41,357 nt of DNA from Alphaproteobacteria bacterium (GTDB lineage Bacteria > Pseudomonadota > Alphaproteobacteria > JAGOMX01): NCBI GenBank assembly GCA_017993335.1, contig JAGOMX010000012.1:1-41357 (forward strand). Direction: 5' to 3'. Of this stretch, positions 8,024 through 16,637 are shown piece after piece (the stretch's first letter is position 1; every line of letters starts with the position of its first letter). The notes beneath the pieces are model-generated. The model worked only from the letters and a program-made list of their open reading frames with translations, had not been told where the DNA came from and ran no database searches. The position numbers were made by a program, and so were the translations under genes.

Positions 8024-8350
8024 ATGACAAACTTACCCATTCCTGCAATAAAAGCCTTACAAAAGTTAGGGCAGGATATCCATGATGCAAGACGCCGTCG
8101 CCGCATAACTGCACAGCTTATGGCCCAGAGAGCTGGTCTATCCAGATCTACTATCGGAAAAATTGAAAAAGGGGATCCAACAGCCTCCATGGGCAGTTAT
8201 AGTGCGGTACTCTTTGTTCTGGGGATGGAAAAACGCCTAAATGATTTAGTTGATAGCACGCATGACATTATTGGGCGGGGAATTGAGGATGAACATTTAC
8301 CCAAAAGAGTTCGCATCCCTCATAAAATAAATGAGAAAATCGATGAATAA
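8024..8350 (+). CDS. hipB: HipB-like antitoxin, XRE-family HTH regulator
   Basis: A 108-residue DNA-binding protein with an XRE helix-turn-helix: GQDIHDARRRRRITAQLMAQ and then RAGLSRSTIGKIEKGDPTAS (about residues 16-55). HipB proteins neutralise HipA kinases and repress their own operon. The C-terminal tail is longer and more basic than E. coli HipB (KRVRIPHKINEKIDE). The ribosome site AAGGGA is 7 nt upstream. It overlaps hipA by 20 bp, which is typical of toxin-antitoxin pairs. A promoter and palindromic operator lie directly upstream. Confidence 0.85.
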   Translation: MTNLPIPAIKALQKLGQDIHDARRRRRITAQLMAQRAGLSRSTIGKIEKGDPTASMGSYSAVLFVLGMEKRLNDLVDSTHDIIGRGIEDEHLPKRVRIPHKINEKIDE

Positions 8351-9587
8351 CAAAGAAATTATAGTCTGGGTTTCTTTAGGATCAGAAAATATACGCGTTG
8401 GAAAACTATGGTTTCATGTAAAAGGTCACAAAGAAAGGGCTTCCTTTGAGTATGATAAAAAATGGCTCGATCATCCTGAAAGATTTGCACTTGAACCAGC
8501 TTTAAAACTGACAGAAGGTGCTTTTCATACAGGTCAAAACTTAAGTTTATTTGGTGGATTTGGTGACTCCGCTCCAGATCGCTGGGGACGTGTATTGATG
8601 AGACGCTTTGAGGCTGCGAAAGCAAAAGAACAAAATCGGCCACCCTCAACTCTTTTCGAGATTGATTACTTGCTTGGAGTCAATGATGAAACACGCCAGG
8701 GAGCTCTACGTTTTTCTATTGCGCCAGATGAAAATATATTTCTTTCTCCGAAGAAAAAGACAAGCACCCCTCCGCTTGTTGATTTGCCCAAATTACTATC
8801 CGCTACGGAACGGTTTATAGCTGACCATGAAAGCGCTGAAGATTTAAAGCTCTTACTTGCACCAGGCTCATCCCTTGGGGGCGCACGCCCAAAAGCATCT
8901 ATTCGGGATCTTGACGGAAGTCTCGCAATTGCTAAATTCCCCAGAAAGGATGATGAATTTAACATCGTGGTCTGGGAGGCAGTCATATTAAGTTTAGCAG
9001 AAAAAGCCGGAATAAAAGTACCGAAGCATCGCTTGGAAATTATTCTCGAAAAACCCGTCCTCATTATCCGTAGATTTGATCGTGAAGGTGGCAATCGAAT
9101 TCCTTTTCTTTCAGCAATGAGCATGCTTGGTGCACACGATAACGAACAACACAGCTACCTTGAAATGGTTTATGCTTTAGCTCAAAATGGAGCCGCTCCA
9201 GAAGAAGACATGAAAGAACTATGGCGACGCATCGTATTTACTATTATGGTTTCGAATACAGATGATCATTTGCGCAATCACGGCTTTGTTTACGAACGAT
9301 ACAAGGGATGGCGCTTATCTCCCGCTTATGACATAAACCCAACCCCCATCGAAATAGCACCGCATGTTCTTACAACATCTATCGATTTTAACGACAATAC
9401 TGCCTCTTTAGAGACAGCCATGAGGGTGGCTAAAGAATTTCGCTTAAAAAAAGAAGATGCTTTACAGATTATTAGGGAAGTGACCTCGAGCGTAAAACAA
9501 TGGCGGCAAATAGCTTCAACATTTGGCCTATCCAAACAAGAATGCGATAGAATGTCGAGTGCTTTCGTATATGAAGAAAATGAATAA
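8331..9587 (+). CDS. hipA: HipA-family serine/threonine kinase toxin
   Basis: A 418-residue HipA-fold kinase. Visible elements are the N-terminal HipA subdomain (GGFGDSAPDRWGRVLMRR, about 75-92), the glycine-rich loop SSLGGARPKA (180-189), the nucleotide-binding lysine in IAKFPRK (Lys202), RRFDRE (247-252), the catalytic loop NTDDHLRNHGF (309-319) and the metal motif LSPAYDINP (329-337). All kinase residues appear intact, so it is probably active. E. coli HipA inactivates glutamyl-tRNA synthetase; the target here is unknown because HipA subfamilies differ. A second ATG at 8343 is an alternative start. It is convergent with tssA and ends 38 bp from it. Confidence 0.9.
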   Translation: MRKSMNNKEIIVWVSLGSENIRVGKLWFHVKGHKERASFEYDKKWLDHPERFALEPALKLTEGAFHTGQNLSLFGGFGDSAPDRWGRVLMRRFEAAKAKEQNRPPSTLFEIDYLLGVNDETRQGALRFSIAPDENIFLSPKKKTSTPPLVDLPKLLSATERFIADHESAEDLKLLLAPGSSLGGARPKASIRDLDGSLAIAKFPRKDDEFNIVVWEAVILSLAEKAGIKVPKHRLEIILEKPVLIIRRFDREGGNRIPFLSAMSMLGAHDNEQHSYLEMVYALAQNGAAPEEDMKELWRRIVFTIMVSNTDDHLRNHGFVYERYKGWRLSPAYDINPTPIEIAPHVLTTSIDFNDNTASLETAMRVAKEFRLKKEDALQIIREVTSSVKQWRQIASTFGLSKQECDRMSSAFVYEENE

Positions 9588-9594
9588 ATGACAC

Positions 9595-9614
9595 CCCGGC
9601 TCTACCGGGTTTTA
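9595..9614. terminator. Weak hairpin between hipA and tssA
   Basis: CCCGG (9595-9599) and CCGGG (9605-9609) pair around a 5-nt loop and are followed by TTTTA on the plus strand. The stem is short. It sits eight bases after the hipA stop between convergent genes, so it may end hipBA transcription. Confidence 0.4.
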
Positions 9615-9625
9615 CCATTGACTCA

Positions 9626-10738
9626 TCACAACGCCATACGTTCCTTATCAGGAGCTTGGGGGATAGGAATGCCCAGCCATCTTTGTAGTTGGGCAAAATC
9701 CATATTATTTTCAATGTACTCTTGCAAAAGGCTGCTGAGGGGCATATTCCCCCAGGTAATCGCTTTTTTTAGTAAATAAGGCGTTGGGCTGTGGGGTTCT
9801 ATAGATTCTAGGTATTTGGCGATGTCCGCTAGCATTTGATAGGCTTGTTCCCGGGATTCTAAAGAGCCCTGCCCTGCGATTTTATTATTTTGCGTTGCCT
9901 CATCTTTCATCGTCAAAACCTCCGTCTCTTGTGTCGGTTGTAGGTTAATGGTTTTGGGCTGGCCCGACAATAAGTCTCTTTCTTTTAAAATAGAGAGCAT
10001 GCAGTCCCTGAACTTACCCAAAGATGCCCTTAACTGGTACAAAGAAACCCCTTCCGCTGGTAACTTTTCCACCAAGAAAGCCTCGAAATTTTCGATCAAT
10101 TCGATCGTGCGCAGCGTGTCTTTATATAAGATTTCATAAAAATAATTGGCCGTGGCCTTCATACTCGTCTGCAAGGCCTCCAGACTCATTTCCTTTTCAT
10201 ATCCGGAAGCTGGCTTACTTTTAACCTTATTTCCATGATTCTGCAGGTATTCATACTCGCCTAAACTATAATAAGACGATGAATCATTATCCGGATTTGA
10301 AATCGCATATAATCCCATCTGTTCGGACATTTTTTCATTAAGCCAGAGAACCGGCGACAATCGATAATCACTGCCATCCGCATCCATGATCGGATGGATA
10401 AAATCCCAATACGTCACACACAGTTTATGCATTAAAAATATGCCGTCACCAAATCCACGTATACCTCTTTCATGAAGCCATGCCTCGGCTAACCATGCGG
10501 CCACCTGGAGGTCTTTGGACTGATTTTTCAGAACATCCTCACACAACTTATGAACAGCAGACCAATCGGCAAATTTAAATTCACGCTTCCAAACCCCCTG
10601 CGGCAGGCTCACGTCTTCCTGCTTTCTGGCATTTACAATGGCGTCAAAAATAGGATCATAACGTAAAGATTTGCCGCAAGGACTCTCTTTAGATATAGGC
10701 AACAGATAAGCCTCATAATCGATAGACTTAGCGCTCAT
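9626..10738 (-). CDS. tssA: Type VI secretion system protein TssA (ImpA_N domain)
   Basis: A 370-residue cytoplasmic protein. The ImpA_N signature is at residues 10-45 (LLPISKESPCGKSLRYDPIF), followed by the helical core AAWLAEAWLHERGIRGFGDG. The C-terminus has the short TssA form AYQMLADIAKYLESIEPHSP followed by TPYLLKKAITWGNMPLSSLL. TssA caps the baseplate and growing sheath of the type VI secretion machine. Its ATG overlaps the TGA of tssM by 4 bp (ATGA). It is the last gene of tssL-tssM-tssA, whose order implies one transcript starting near 15.85 kb. Confidence 0.9.
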   Translation of the reverse strand: MSAKSIDYEAYLLPISKESPCGKSLRYDPIFDAIVNARKQEDVSLPQGVWKREFKFADWSAVHKLCEDVLKNQSKDLQVAAWLAEAWLHERGIRGFGDGIFLMHKLCVTYWDFIHPIMDADGSDYRLSPVLWLNEKMSEQMGLYAISNPDNDSSSYYSLGEYEYLQNHGNKVKSKPASGYEKEMSLEALQTSMKATANYFYEILYKDTLRTIELIENFEAFLVEKLPAEGVSLYQLRASLGKFRDCMLSILKERDLLSGQPKTINLQPTQETEVLTMKDEATQNNKIAGQGSLESREQAYQMLADIAKYLESIEPHSPTPYLLKKAITWGNMPLSSLLQEYIENNMDFAQLQRWLGIPIPQAPDKERMAL

Positions 10739-13700
10739 CGCACCACCTGGCCTTTCGTCATCACTGGCGCTGTTGCGGGGAATAAGGGTACCGTTAGGGG
10801 CTTGGCGGGTACGACCTCTTCCTTGGGCGCAGACTTGTCGTCTTTCAGCACAGGTTTGCTGGGAACGCTTAAGCTGAGCTGTAAGTATACCTTGGCCAGG
10901 CCATCTACCGATTCGTCACGAATGACATCCTTACGGTTATCAATGAAGCCTGTGGGGATTTTAAATTCAAGACTGATAGGCGTCTTTTGACTAAATTTAA
11001 CCACATCTGTCGCATGCCCTTTAACAAGGCGAATCAAACTCCAGCGCCCTGTATACTTAAATCTGGCCAAGTTACCCGTCACTTGTAAGGATGGATTTGT
11101 TGGGTCCTTCAACGGATAAACATCCCCATTCGCTGCCCACTGCAGATCCACAGAAACAGCCTCGCCAGGGCGCCATTCACCGGCACGCTTATCATCCCAA
11201 AAATCGAGAACCTTACCCCCGATAGCCAGACTCCAATCAATGATTTTTTCTCCACCCATTTCACGATTACGATCTGTACGGAAAGAGATTTCCACATCTA
11301 GCTTGGGTAAATGCATACTCATATTTCCATCCAGCGCAGCTTGTAGCAGTGGACGAATAATTTCAATCTGCCGCAAGAATTCAGCCGGCGATTGCTTTGA
11401 TCCGGTAGATTCAAAATAACTATCTATAGTTTGTCTTTCGACCTCGCCAATCGCATCATAAAGGCTTAAGAAAGCCTCCACATCCGCAGCCATAGCTTCT
11501 GTTTCTGCATCATCGCCTTCACCATGCGTAAAAGGATATTTTCCGGACAGATATAGATTAAAGAACTGCGCCATCTTATTGTAAGATTCAACGCCCTTGG
11601 CCTGGAGCAAATGAGTACAACGACCAACCATAGCGGCCCGCACCTGATTCCGTCTATCCAAGAAAAAATCTCCCGTCTGACCGGAAATATCCGATGCATC
11701 TATCAGCTCATAGCAACTATCATAACCAATTTGGTTTAAATCATATTGTAAGAAATGTTCGAGCACACTCACGGAATTTCCAGGAATCTGCTTGTCACTA
11801 GCATCCACTTGCAACAAAATTTTGATCCACTTATTTTTCACCTGTAAGTTGCGATTTAAGGATTTCAAAAAGTTAAAGTTTAAAAACGTCAAGACAGGTG
11901 ATGCGAGCTCCTTACTCAAGAACGAAATTCTCTCCTTTTGTGCCGCAAGATAAGAACGCATACCATCTAAATCATAAACACCAAAGGCGCGCAAGCCCAC
12001 CATATCCACGCCCTGCCACCAAGACAATTTATCATCCCCAAGGCCGTACAAATCCTCACGAATGAGAATATGATCAATCCGCGACAATAAGCCAAAGGCA
12101 TAATCCCCCAACAGATCCCGCAAACGAGACTCTTGCAGGGAAAGCGTCCCCGTTAGAGTTGGCCCCAGAACCTTGTCTAAATAGACCTGTGCTGTTTTTA
12201 AGTTCTGTATCTGTTGTTGCAACAATTCTTGCTCGTCATAGCCCGTCACACTATTAGGAGACCCCCTAAACGTTTGAGATCTGGCAATTAAATGAAAAAC
12301 GTGTTTGGCTAAATTAAAGCGGCCTATGCTCCTCAAAACATTTCTCAAATCTTCCGATAAAATAGGCAACCTTTCCGTGACATATAAATTATAGGAATCC
12401 GTCAAACGATCAGCCCTGGACAACATCGCCTCATCCCAGAATAAAGAACGTCCGGGTGGAATGGGTTGGATATTTTGAACCACCGGCAGGCTTGCCATAA
12501 AAGGCTGTTGCAACAAATGACCTAAATTATCGACCATTTCCTGGTACGATTTGGACGGCAAAGCTTGTACCTTACCCCCATTTGAGGCAAATATATTATC
12601 GATCAAAGGAACGCGTAAGGCCTTGACAGCCTCTTTATATTTTAAAAAGCGCTCTTGTGTTTTTGCCGAAACCTCATTGGCAATTTTAACGCCTAAAATA
12701 CGAGAGTTACTAACACCGTTCAACAAATCATTATAAACAGGACTTGGATTGAACTCGTCGCCTTGCAACCATTTTAACTCCACATCGGTGATATTTTTTG
12801 CATTCTTAAGAATGGTATTGATGTTTTGGTATAACTTATTCTGATCCATTTCCCGATCGGAAGCGAGATTGATAAGCCCCTCCATAGCCAAATGCAACGC
12901 CGTGACATCTACTGTACTTTTCATCGGATTAAAAATATTTTCTAGAAAACGATCATGCAGTATATGTAATTTTTTCTGCGCCGCATTCGTGTAGTCGAGA
13001 ACGGCAATGTCCCCCCCGCGTGTCGTACCGAGAGCATATTGATAATAATCAGAATTCTCATAGAAAGTTGCAGGCAAATCAACCCCGTATAGGTATCTGA
13101 CGATTTTGCCGACATCTTCAATATTTTGAGTCGATTCCAGTGTATTATACAACTGAACATTACGCTCAAAGCTATCCGTATCCTCCACGTATTTAGATAA
13201 AAGAGCAAAGGAATCCGTCTTCGTTGGATTCAATGCGTAAGTCATTTCTTCTTTTTCTAAAATGGGTAAAAATAAATTACGGGCCTTTTCTTGTAAGCCT
13301 GAACGCATGGATTCTAAAATAATTCGATCCCATGCAATCGTCGAGGATCGGCGAAGTTCCGCATCATACGCACTAAACCACGAGGCCGGAATAAAGATAT
13401 TAAAGGAGCTCGTGACGTTTATGTCCCCCATGCTTTTTAATAACTTCACGGTTTGGTTCTGCAAATATTGAGCATCTTGTGGTTTTGATAAGTCAAAGTC
13501 GCGACGATACATATTATGCAGAGTCTGATCCACTTCAAGCACAAACGATAATAACTGTTCACGGCCATAAGATAGGCTAGAAGAGCTGTAATACAACCCA
13601 AAAGTCCAAACAATAGCTAACGAAGCCACAGCCACCTTAGAATAATTCAACCATGTGCTTGTAGACCGCAGAATTCTCGCCACTGGTTTTGCCAAAGCGC

Positions 13701-14961
13701 TTTCTGGAAAAATCTTTCGGGCAAATAAGTCGGTTGCGAAGCCAACTTTATAGCCATCATGCTGCTCAAAGGGCATATCAACAGGTGCGCCTAAAGCTTC
13801 TGGTGGGGTCCAGAATCTGTCTGAACGCTTTAAATTACCAACCGCCGTATGATCTGAAATATCTCCGGTAAAATAAATACCTCGCAAAACCAGACTTTCT
13901 AAGAAAGCACTCTCTTTAAAAATACAGGATAAGTAAGTAGATAATGATTCTCTCGCTTTATCCAGCTCTACAGAAAAGACAAGAGTTCCGTCCTGATTCT
14001 CATTCGCGATATCCGCTTGATAGATCTCGCATCGCAATTGTTGCAACGAAGTTCGCACACGATCAAAACTTTCATGAACCCATGCCGGATCAAAGGAGTT
14101 CGTCATAGAGTAAGGAGAAGACCAACCCAAAATATCCCCTAAACTTTCAGGCGGTAACTGCATAGAAAATTCTTTGAATCCTGCGACTAAATCTGTTTTG
14201 GTAATGACCACATACACGGGCAAACGCATCCCTAGATTCTTTTGCATGGCCCATAACTTGGTATGTATGTGCTTCGCCCTTTCCATGATTTCATCGTGGC
14301 TCAAGCGACCTTGTCCATAAATTTCATCAGCCGGGATCGTCAACACAATGCCATCAATCGGGCGCTTTGGCCGACTGGATCGCAATAAATTCATCAGCTG
14401 AGACCAGCCACGCTCATTGTTGGAAACGGTTGATTTATCGATTAGAAAATCACCGAGCACATCCAAAACAATCCCGCGATCGAAATACCACCACTTAATG
14501 GCTTTACGGCTATCGCCCTCATCATTCCCCGGATGACCTAGAGGCAAGTCTAAATCAACCCCCTCCATTAATTGGGACTTACCAGATCCAAACGCACCTA
14601 TAAGCAAATACCATGGCAACTTGTACTGATAATCAGAACGACCTAAATGACGCTCTAAGGTATGTTTTGCTTGATCAAAATCAATAATAACTTCTTGATC
14701 TTCTTTTCTGATTCTTAAAAAAACGAGAAGAGAATGCCAAAATCGTGCGATCCGACCAGGCTCTTGCTCCTCATCATCGGATTCCCCATCCTCCCGATTA
14801 AACATAGAAAGCGGCCCCGCCAAAGCGCGTTTGGCTTCACGGGCACGGTAGACAACCGTGGTATAGGACATCAAGATCTTTAATAAAGCAGCCCCCGCCA
14901 TCAGCAAAAAGCCAAAGATCATATATGGTAAATATGGTATTAAGCTTTGGTATGATTCCAT
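10735..14961 (-). CDS. tssM: Type VI secretion system membrane subunit TssM (IcmF)
   Basis: An inner-membrane protein of 1408 residues, somewhat longer than many TssM. An N-terminal membrane segment (about 7-31) is followed by a cytoplasmic GTPase-like domain with Walker A GAFGSGKS (122-129) and ITKTDLV (about 254-260). Next come the IcmF motifs RGIYFTG and LFARKIFPE, a second membrane segment (about 442-459) and a large periplasmic region ending in the IcmF C-terminal beta domain. With TssL and TssJ it forms the trans-envelope channel. A GTG at 14970 extends the frame by three codons, but GGAGGGG directly abuts it; the same site is 8 nt from the ATG at 14961, which I therefore prefer. The tssL stop lies 6 bp upstream. 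Confidence 0.94.
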   Translation of the reverse strand: MESYQSLIPYLPYMIFGFLLMAGAALLKILMSYTTVVYRAREAKRALAGPLSMFNREDGESDDEEQEPGRIARFWHSLLVFLRIRKEDQEVIIDFDQAKHTLERHLGRSDYQYKLPWYLLIGAFGSGKSQLMEGVDLDLPLGHPGNDEGDSRKAIKWWYFDRGIVLDVLGDFLIDKSTVSNNERGWSQLMNLLRSSRPKRPIDGIVLTIPADEIYGQGRLSHDEIMERAKHIHTKLWAMQKNLGMRLPVYVVITKTDLVAGFKEFSMQLPPESLGDILGWSSPYSMTNSFDPAWVHESFDRVRTSLQQLRCEIYQADIANENQDGTLVFSVELDKARESLSTYLSCIFKESAFLESLVLRGIYFTGDISDHTAVGNLKRSDRFWTPPEALGAPVDMPFEQHDGYKVGFATDLFARKIFPESALAKPVARILRSTSTWLNYSKVAVASLAIVWTFGLYYSSSSLSYGREQLLSFVLEVDQTLHNMYRRDFDLSKPQDAQYLQNQTVKLLKSMGDINVTSSFNIFIPASWFSAYDAELRRSSTIAWDRIILESMRSGLQEKARNLFLPILEKEEMTYALNPTKTDSFALLSKYVEDTDSFERNVQLYNTLESTQNIEDVGKIVRYLYGVDLPATFYENSDYYQYALGTTRGGDIAVLDYTNAAQKKLHILHDRFLENIFNPMKSTVDVTALHLAMEGLINLASDREMDQNKLYQNINTILKNAKNITDVELKWLQGDEFNPSPVYNDLLNGVSNSRILGVKIANEVSAKTQERFLKYKEAVKALRVPLIDNIFASNGGKVQALPSKSYQEMVDNLGHLLQQPFMASLPVVQNIQPIPPGRSLFWDEAMLSRADRLTDSYNLYVTERLPILSEDLRNVLRSIGRFNLAKHVFHLIARSQTFRGSPNSVTGYDEQELLQQQIQNLKTAQVYLDKVLGPTLTGTLSLQESRLRDLLGDYAFGLLSRIDHILIREDLYGLGDDKLSWWQGVDMVGLRAFGVYDLDGMRSYLAAQKERISFLSKELASPVLTFLNFNFLKSLNRNLQVKNKWIKILLQVDASDKQIPGNSVSVLEHFLQYDLNQIGYDSCYELIDASDISGQTGDFFLDRRNQVRAAMVGRCTHLLQAKGVESYNKMAQFFNLYLSGKYPFTHGEGDDAETEAMAADVEAFLSLYDAIGEVERQTIDSYFESTGSKQSPAEFLRQIEIIRPLLQAALDGNMSMHLPKLDVEISFRTDRNREMGGEKIIDWSLAIGGKVLDFWDDKRAGEWRPGEAVSVDLQWAANGDVYPLKDPTNPSLQVTGNLARFKYTGRWSLIRLVKGHATDVVKFSQKTPISLEFKIPTGFIDNRKDVIRDESVDGLAKVYLQLSLSVPSKPVLKDDKSAPKEEVVPAKPLTVPLFPATAPVMTKGQVVR

Positions 14962-14966
14962 GAGAA

Positions 14967-15848
14967 TCACCCCTCCCTATTGTCTGTTTGCGCAATAATG
15001 CTATCCGTAATCACGTCGATCTCATGGGTTGCCGAATGCCAAACCATATAGGACGCCAACAGCATCACAATTCCCAAAACCGCATAAGCGATAATCCAAG
15101 GTTGTGTATCATTTAAAAACACTAACTTGCCGTTTTCCATCGTATGAAGATACGCATCCGGCATAAGCGTCGTGCCCATTTCGTAAAGTGTTGGATCCCG
15201 GCGATATATAAAAATAAATAATTCTCGGCGATAATGTTGGATCTTTCCGTTATCCGGCATATGTCTGTACTTACCTTTAAACCCTAACCCTAAACAAATT
15301 AGGTATAACATGGCTAAATCCGCACGGGATGGATCCCTGACTTTTAAAAAGTCGTCAATCCGATCAAACAAGATTTCTCCCGCATTATGGGTGCCATATA
15401 ATTTGTCTTCCAACAGGTTTTTGCCCCAGTAATCCTTACCGTGCCAATCCATATGCAGAAAAATTTCATCCGCTAAAGCGGCCATAATAAATTGAGCCTC
15501 GATATAATATTTAGCCGCAAACTCTCCCCCAAATCGAGCCGCATCGACCGATTGGCTGTTCAAGAGAGTCAATAAACGTTGGATAATTTGCTCTGGTAAA
15601 GCAGCCTCACGGCGCGCCTCATATCGTTGATGAGATAACGGTGCCCCATCGGATTGGATACCTGGCGTTGTATTGGGCGTAAATATTCTTTCCGGTGCCA
15701 CACCAAATTCTTGCGCATGGCGAACCGTATGTTGCCCTAAAACCAGTGTTTTTTGACGAATAACTTCCCCGTAAAAATCTTCAAAATACCGAACGATAAA
15801 GGAAGAGTCTTTATCGGTTCCATACATTAAATTTGCATTTTCCTGCAT
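14967..15848 (-). CDS. tssL: Type VI secretion system protein TssL (DotU)
   Basis: A 293-residue DotU/IcmH family protein: a cytoplasmic helical domain (motifs EAQFIMAALADEIFLHMDWHG, about 131-151, and YLICLGLGFKGKYRHM) followed by one C-terminal membrane anchor (WIIAYAVLGIVMLLASYMVW, about 251-270). It contributes to the T6SS membrane complex with TssM. There is no peptidoglycan-binding OmpA extension. It is the first gene of tssL-tssM-tssA and is divergent from ssb over a 264-bp gap. The ribosome site at 15848 is weak. No other T6SS component (TssB, C, D, E, F, G, H, I, J, K) is encoded here. Confidence 0.92.
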   Translation of the reverse strand: MQENANLMYGTDKDSSFIVRYFEDFYGEVIRQKTLVLGQHTVRHAQEFGVAPERIFTPNTTPGIQSDGAPLSHQRYEARREAALPEQIIQRLLTLLNSQSVDAARFGGEFAAKYYIEAQFIMAALADEIFLHMDWHGKDYWGKNLLEDKLYGTHNAGEILFDRIDDFLKVRDPSRADLAMLYLICLGLGFKGKYRHMPDNGKIQHYRRELFIFIYRRDPTLYEMGTTLMPDAYLHTMENGKLVFLNDTQPWIIAYAVLGIVMLLASYMVWHSATHEIDVITDSIIAQTDNREG

Positions 15849-15852
15849 TGTT

Positions 15853-15951
15853 CGTTACTCGTTTTTGTTATTGTTACGCAACGTTACTGCAATTTACTTT
15901 GTTATTACAATCCGTTACAAATTATTTTCTTCGGATTTAATTAATAGTAAC
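15853..15951. promoter_or_regulatory. Cluster of GTTAC motifs upstream of tssL
   Basis: GTTAC occurs at 15854, 15873, 15883 and 15914, and its complement GTAAC at 15947. Three of the four direct copies are CGTTAC. The cluster lies in the first 110 bp upstream of tssL, between the divergent tssL and ssb genes. It could be a multi-site regulator target. The rest of the gap up to the ssb ribosome site is AT-rich with no clear element. Confidence 0.35.
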
Positions 15952-16112
15952 AAACTGTTTACCAAAACCCAAGCAATTTGATTTTGTTTTTTAAAAACCC
16001 ACTTTAAAAAAAATACTTCCTGTACGCATTCAATTTTAAATATTCCCCTAGCATCCTATCGCCGATTGTCATATAAGAATAAGAACGTAAATGGAGTCGA
16101 AAGGATAGTCAG

Positions 16113-16607
16113 ATGGCTGGTAGCTTAAACAAAGTCCAATTAATTGGTAACTTAGGTAAAGACCCTGAGGTCCGCCAAGGGCAAGATGGCAGTAAATTTG
16201 CTACGTTTACTTTAGCCACTAATGAACGTTGGAAAGACCGTCAAACCAACGAAGTAAAAGATAAAACCGAGTGGCATCGCGTCGTTGTGTTCAATGACAA
16301 GCTCGCCGATGTGTGCGAGAGATATCTTAAAAAAGGCGCCAAAGTCTATATTGAGGGACAGCTACAAACCCGCAAGTGGACAGATAACACAGGCGTGGAA
16401 AAATACACAACTGAGGTTGTTCTCTCCAGATTTCGCGGTGAAATGGTTATGCTGGATGGCCGCGCGGATGGATTCGCTCAGGTTCCTGACAACTCGAACG
16501 CTTCATCCATAGATCAGTTTTCGGACTCTAGCTTTGATCTGCCTGGCAAATCACCGGCACGAGCCGCATCCGCAGGCCAAGATTTTGATGATGACATCCC
16601 CTTTTAA
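16113..16607 (+). CDS. ssb: Single-stranded DNA-binding protein
   Basis: A 164-residue protein with an N-terminal OB fold (MAGSLNKVQLIGNLGKDPEV, WHRVVVFNDKLADV, KKGAKVYIEGQLQTRKW) and an acidic C-terminal tip DFDDDIPF, which recruits replication and repair proteins. It coats single-stranded DNA in replication, recombination and repair. The site AAAGGA lies 8 nt before the ATG. It precedes gyrA by 30 bp without a terminator, so ssb-gyrA-coaD-FKBP is likely one transcript. Confidence 0.97.
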   Translation: MAGSLNKVQLIGNLGKDPEVRQGQDGSKFATFTLATNERWKDRQTNEVKDKTEWHRVVVFNDKLADVCERYLKKGAKVYIEGQLQTRKWTDNTGVEKYTTEVVLSRFRGEMVMLDGRADGFAQVPDNSNASSIDQFSDSSFDLPGKSPARAASAGQDFDDDIPF

Positions 16608-16637
16608 AACAAATACATCGCATTTTAGGAGTCACGC

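Noticed and set aside
14968..14970. GTG as start of tssM
   Set aside because: The GGAGGGG site touches it directly; ATG at 14961 has correct spacing.
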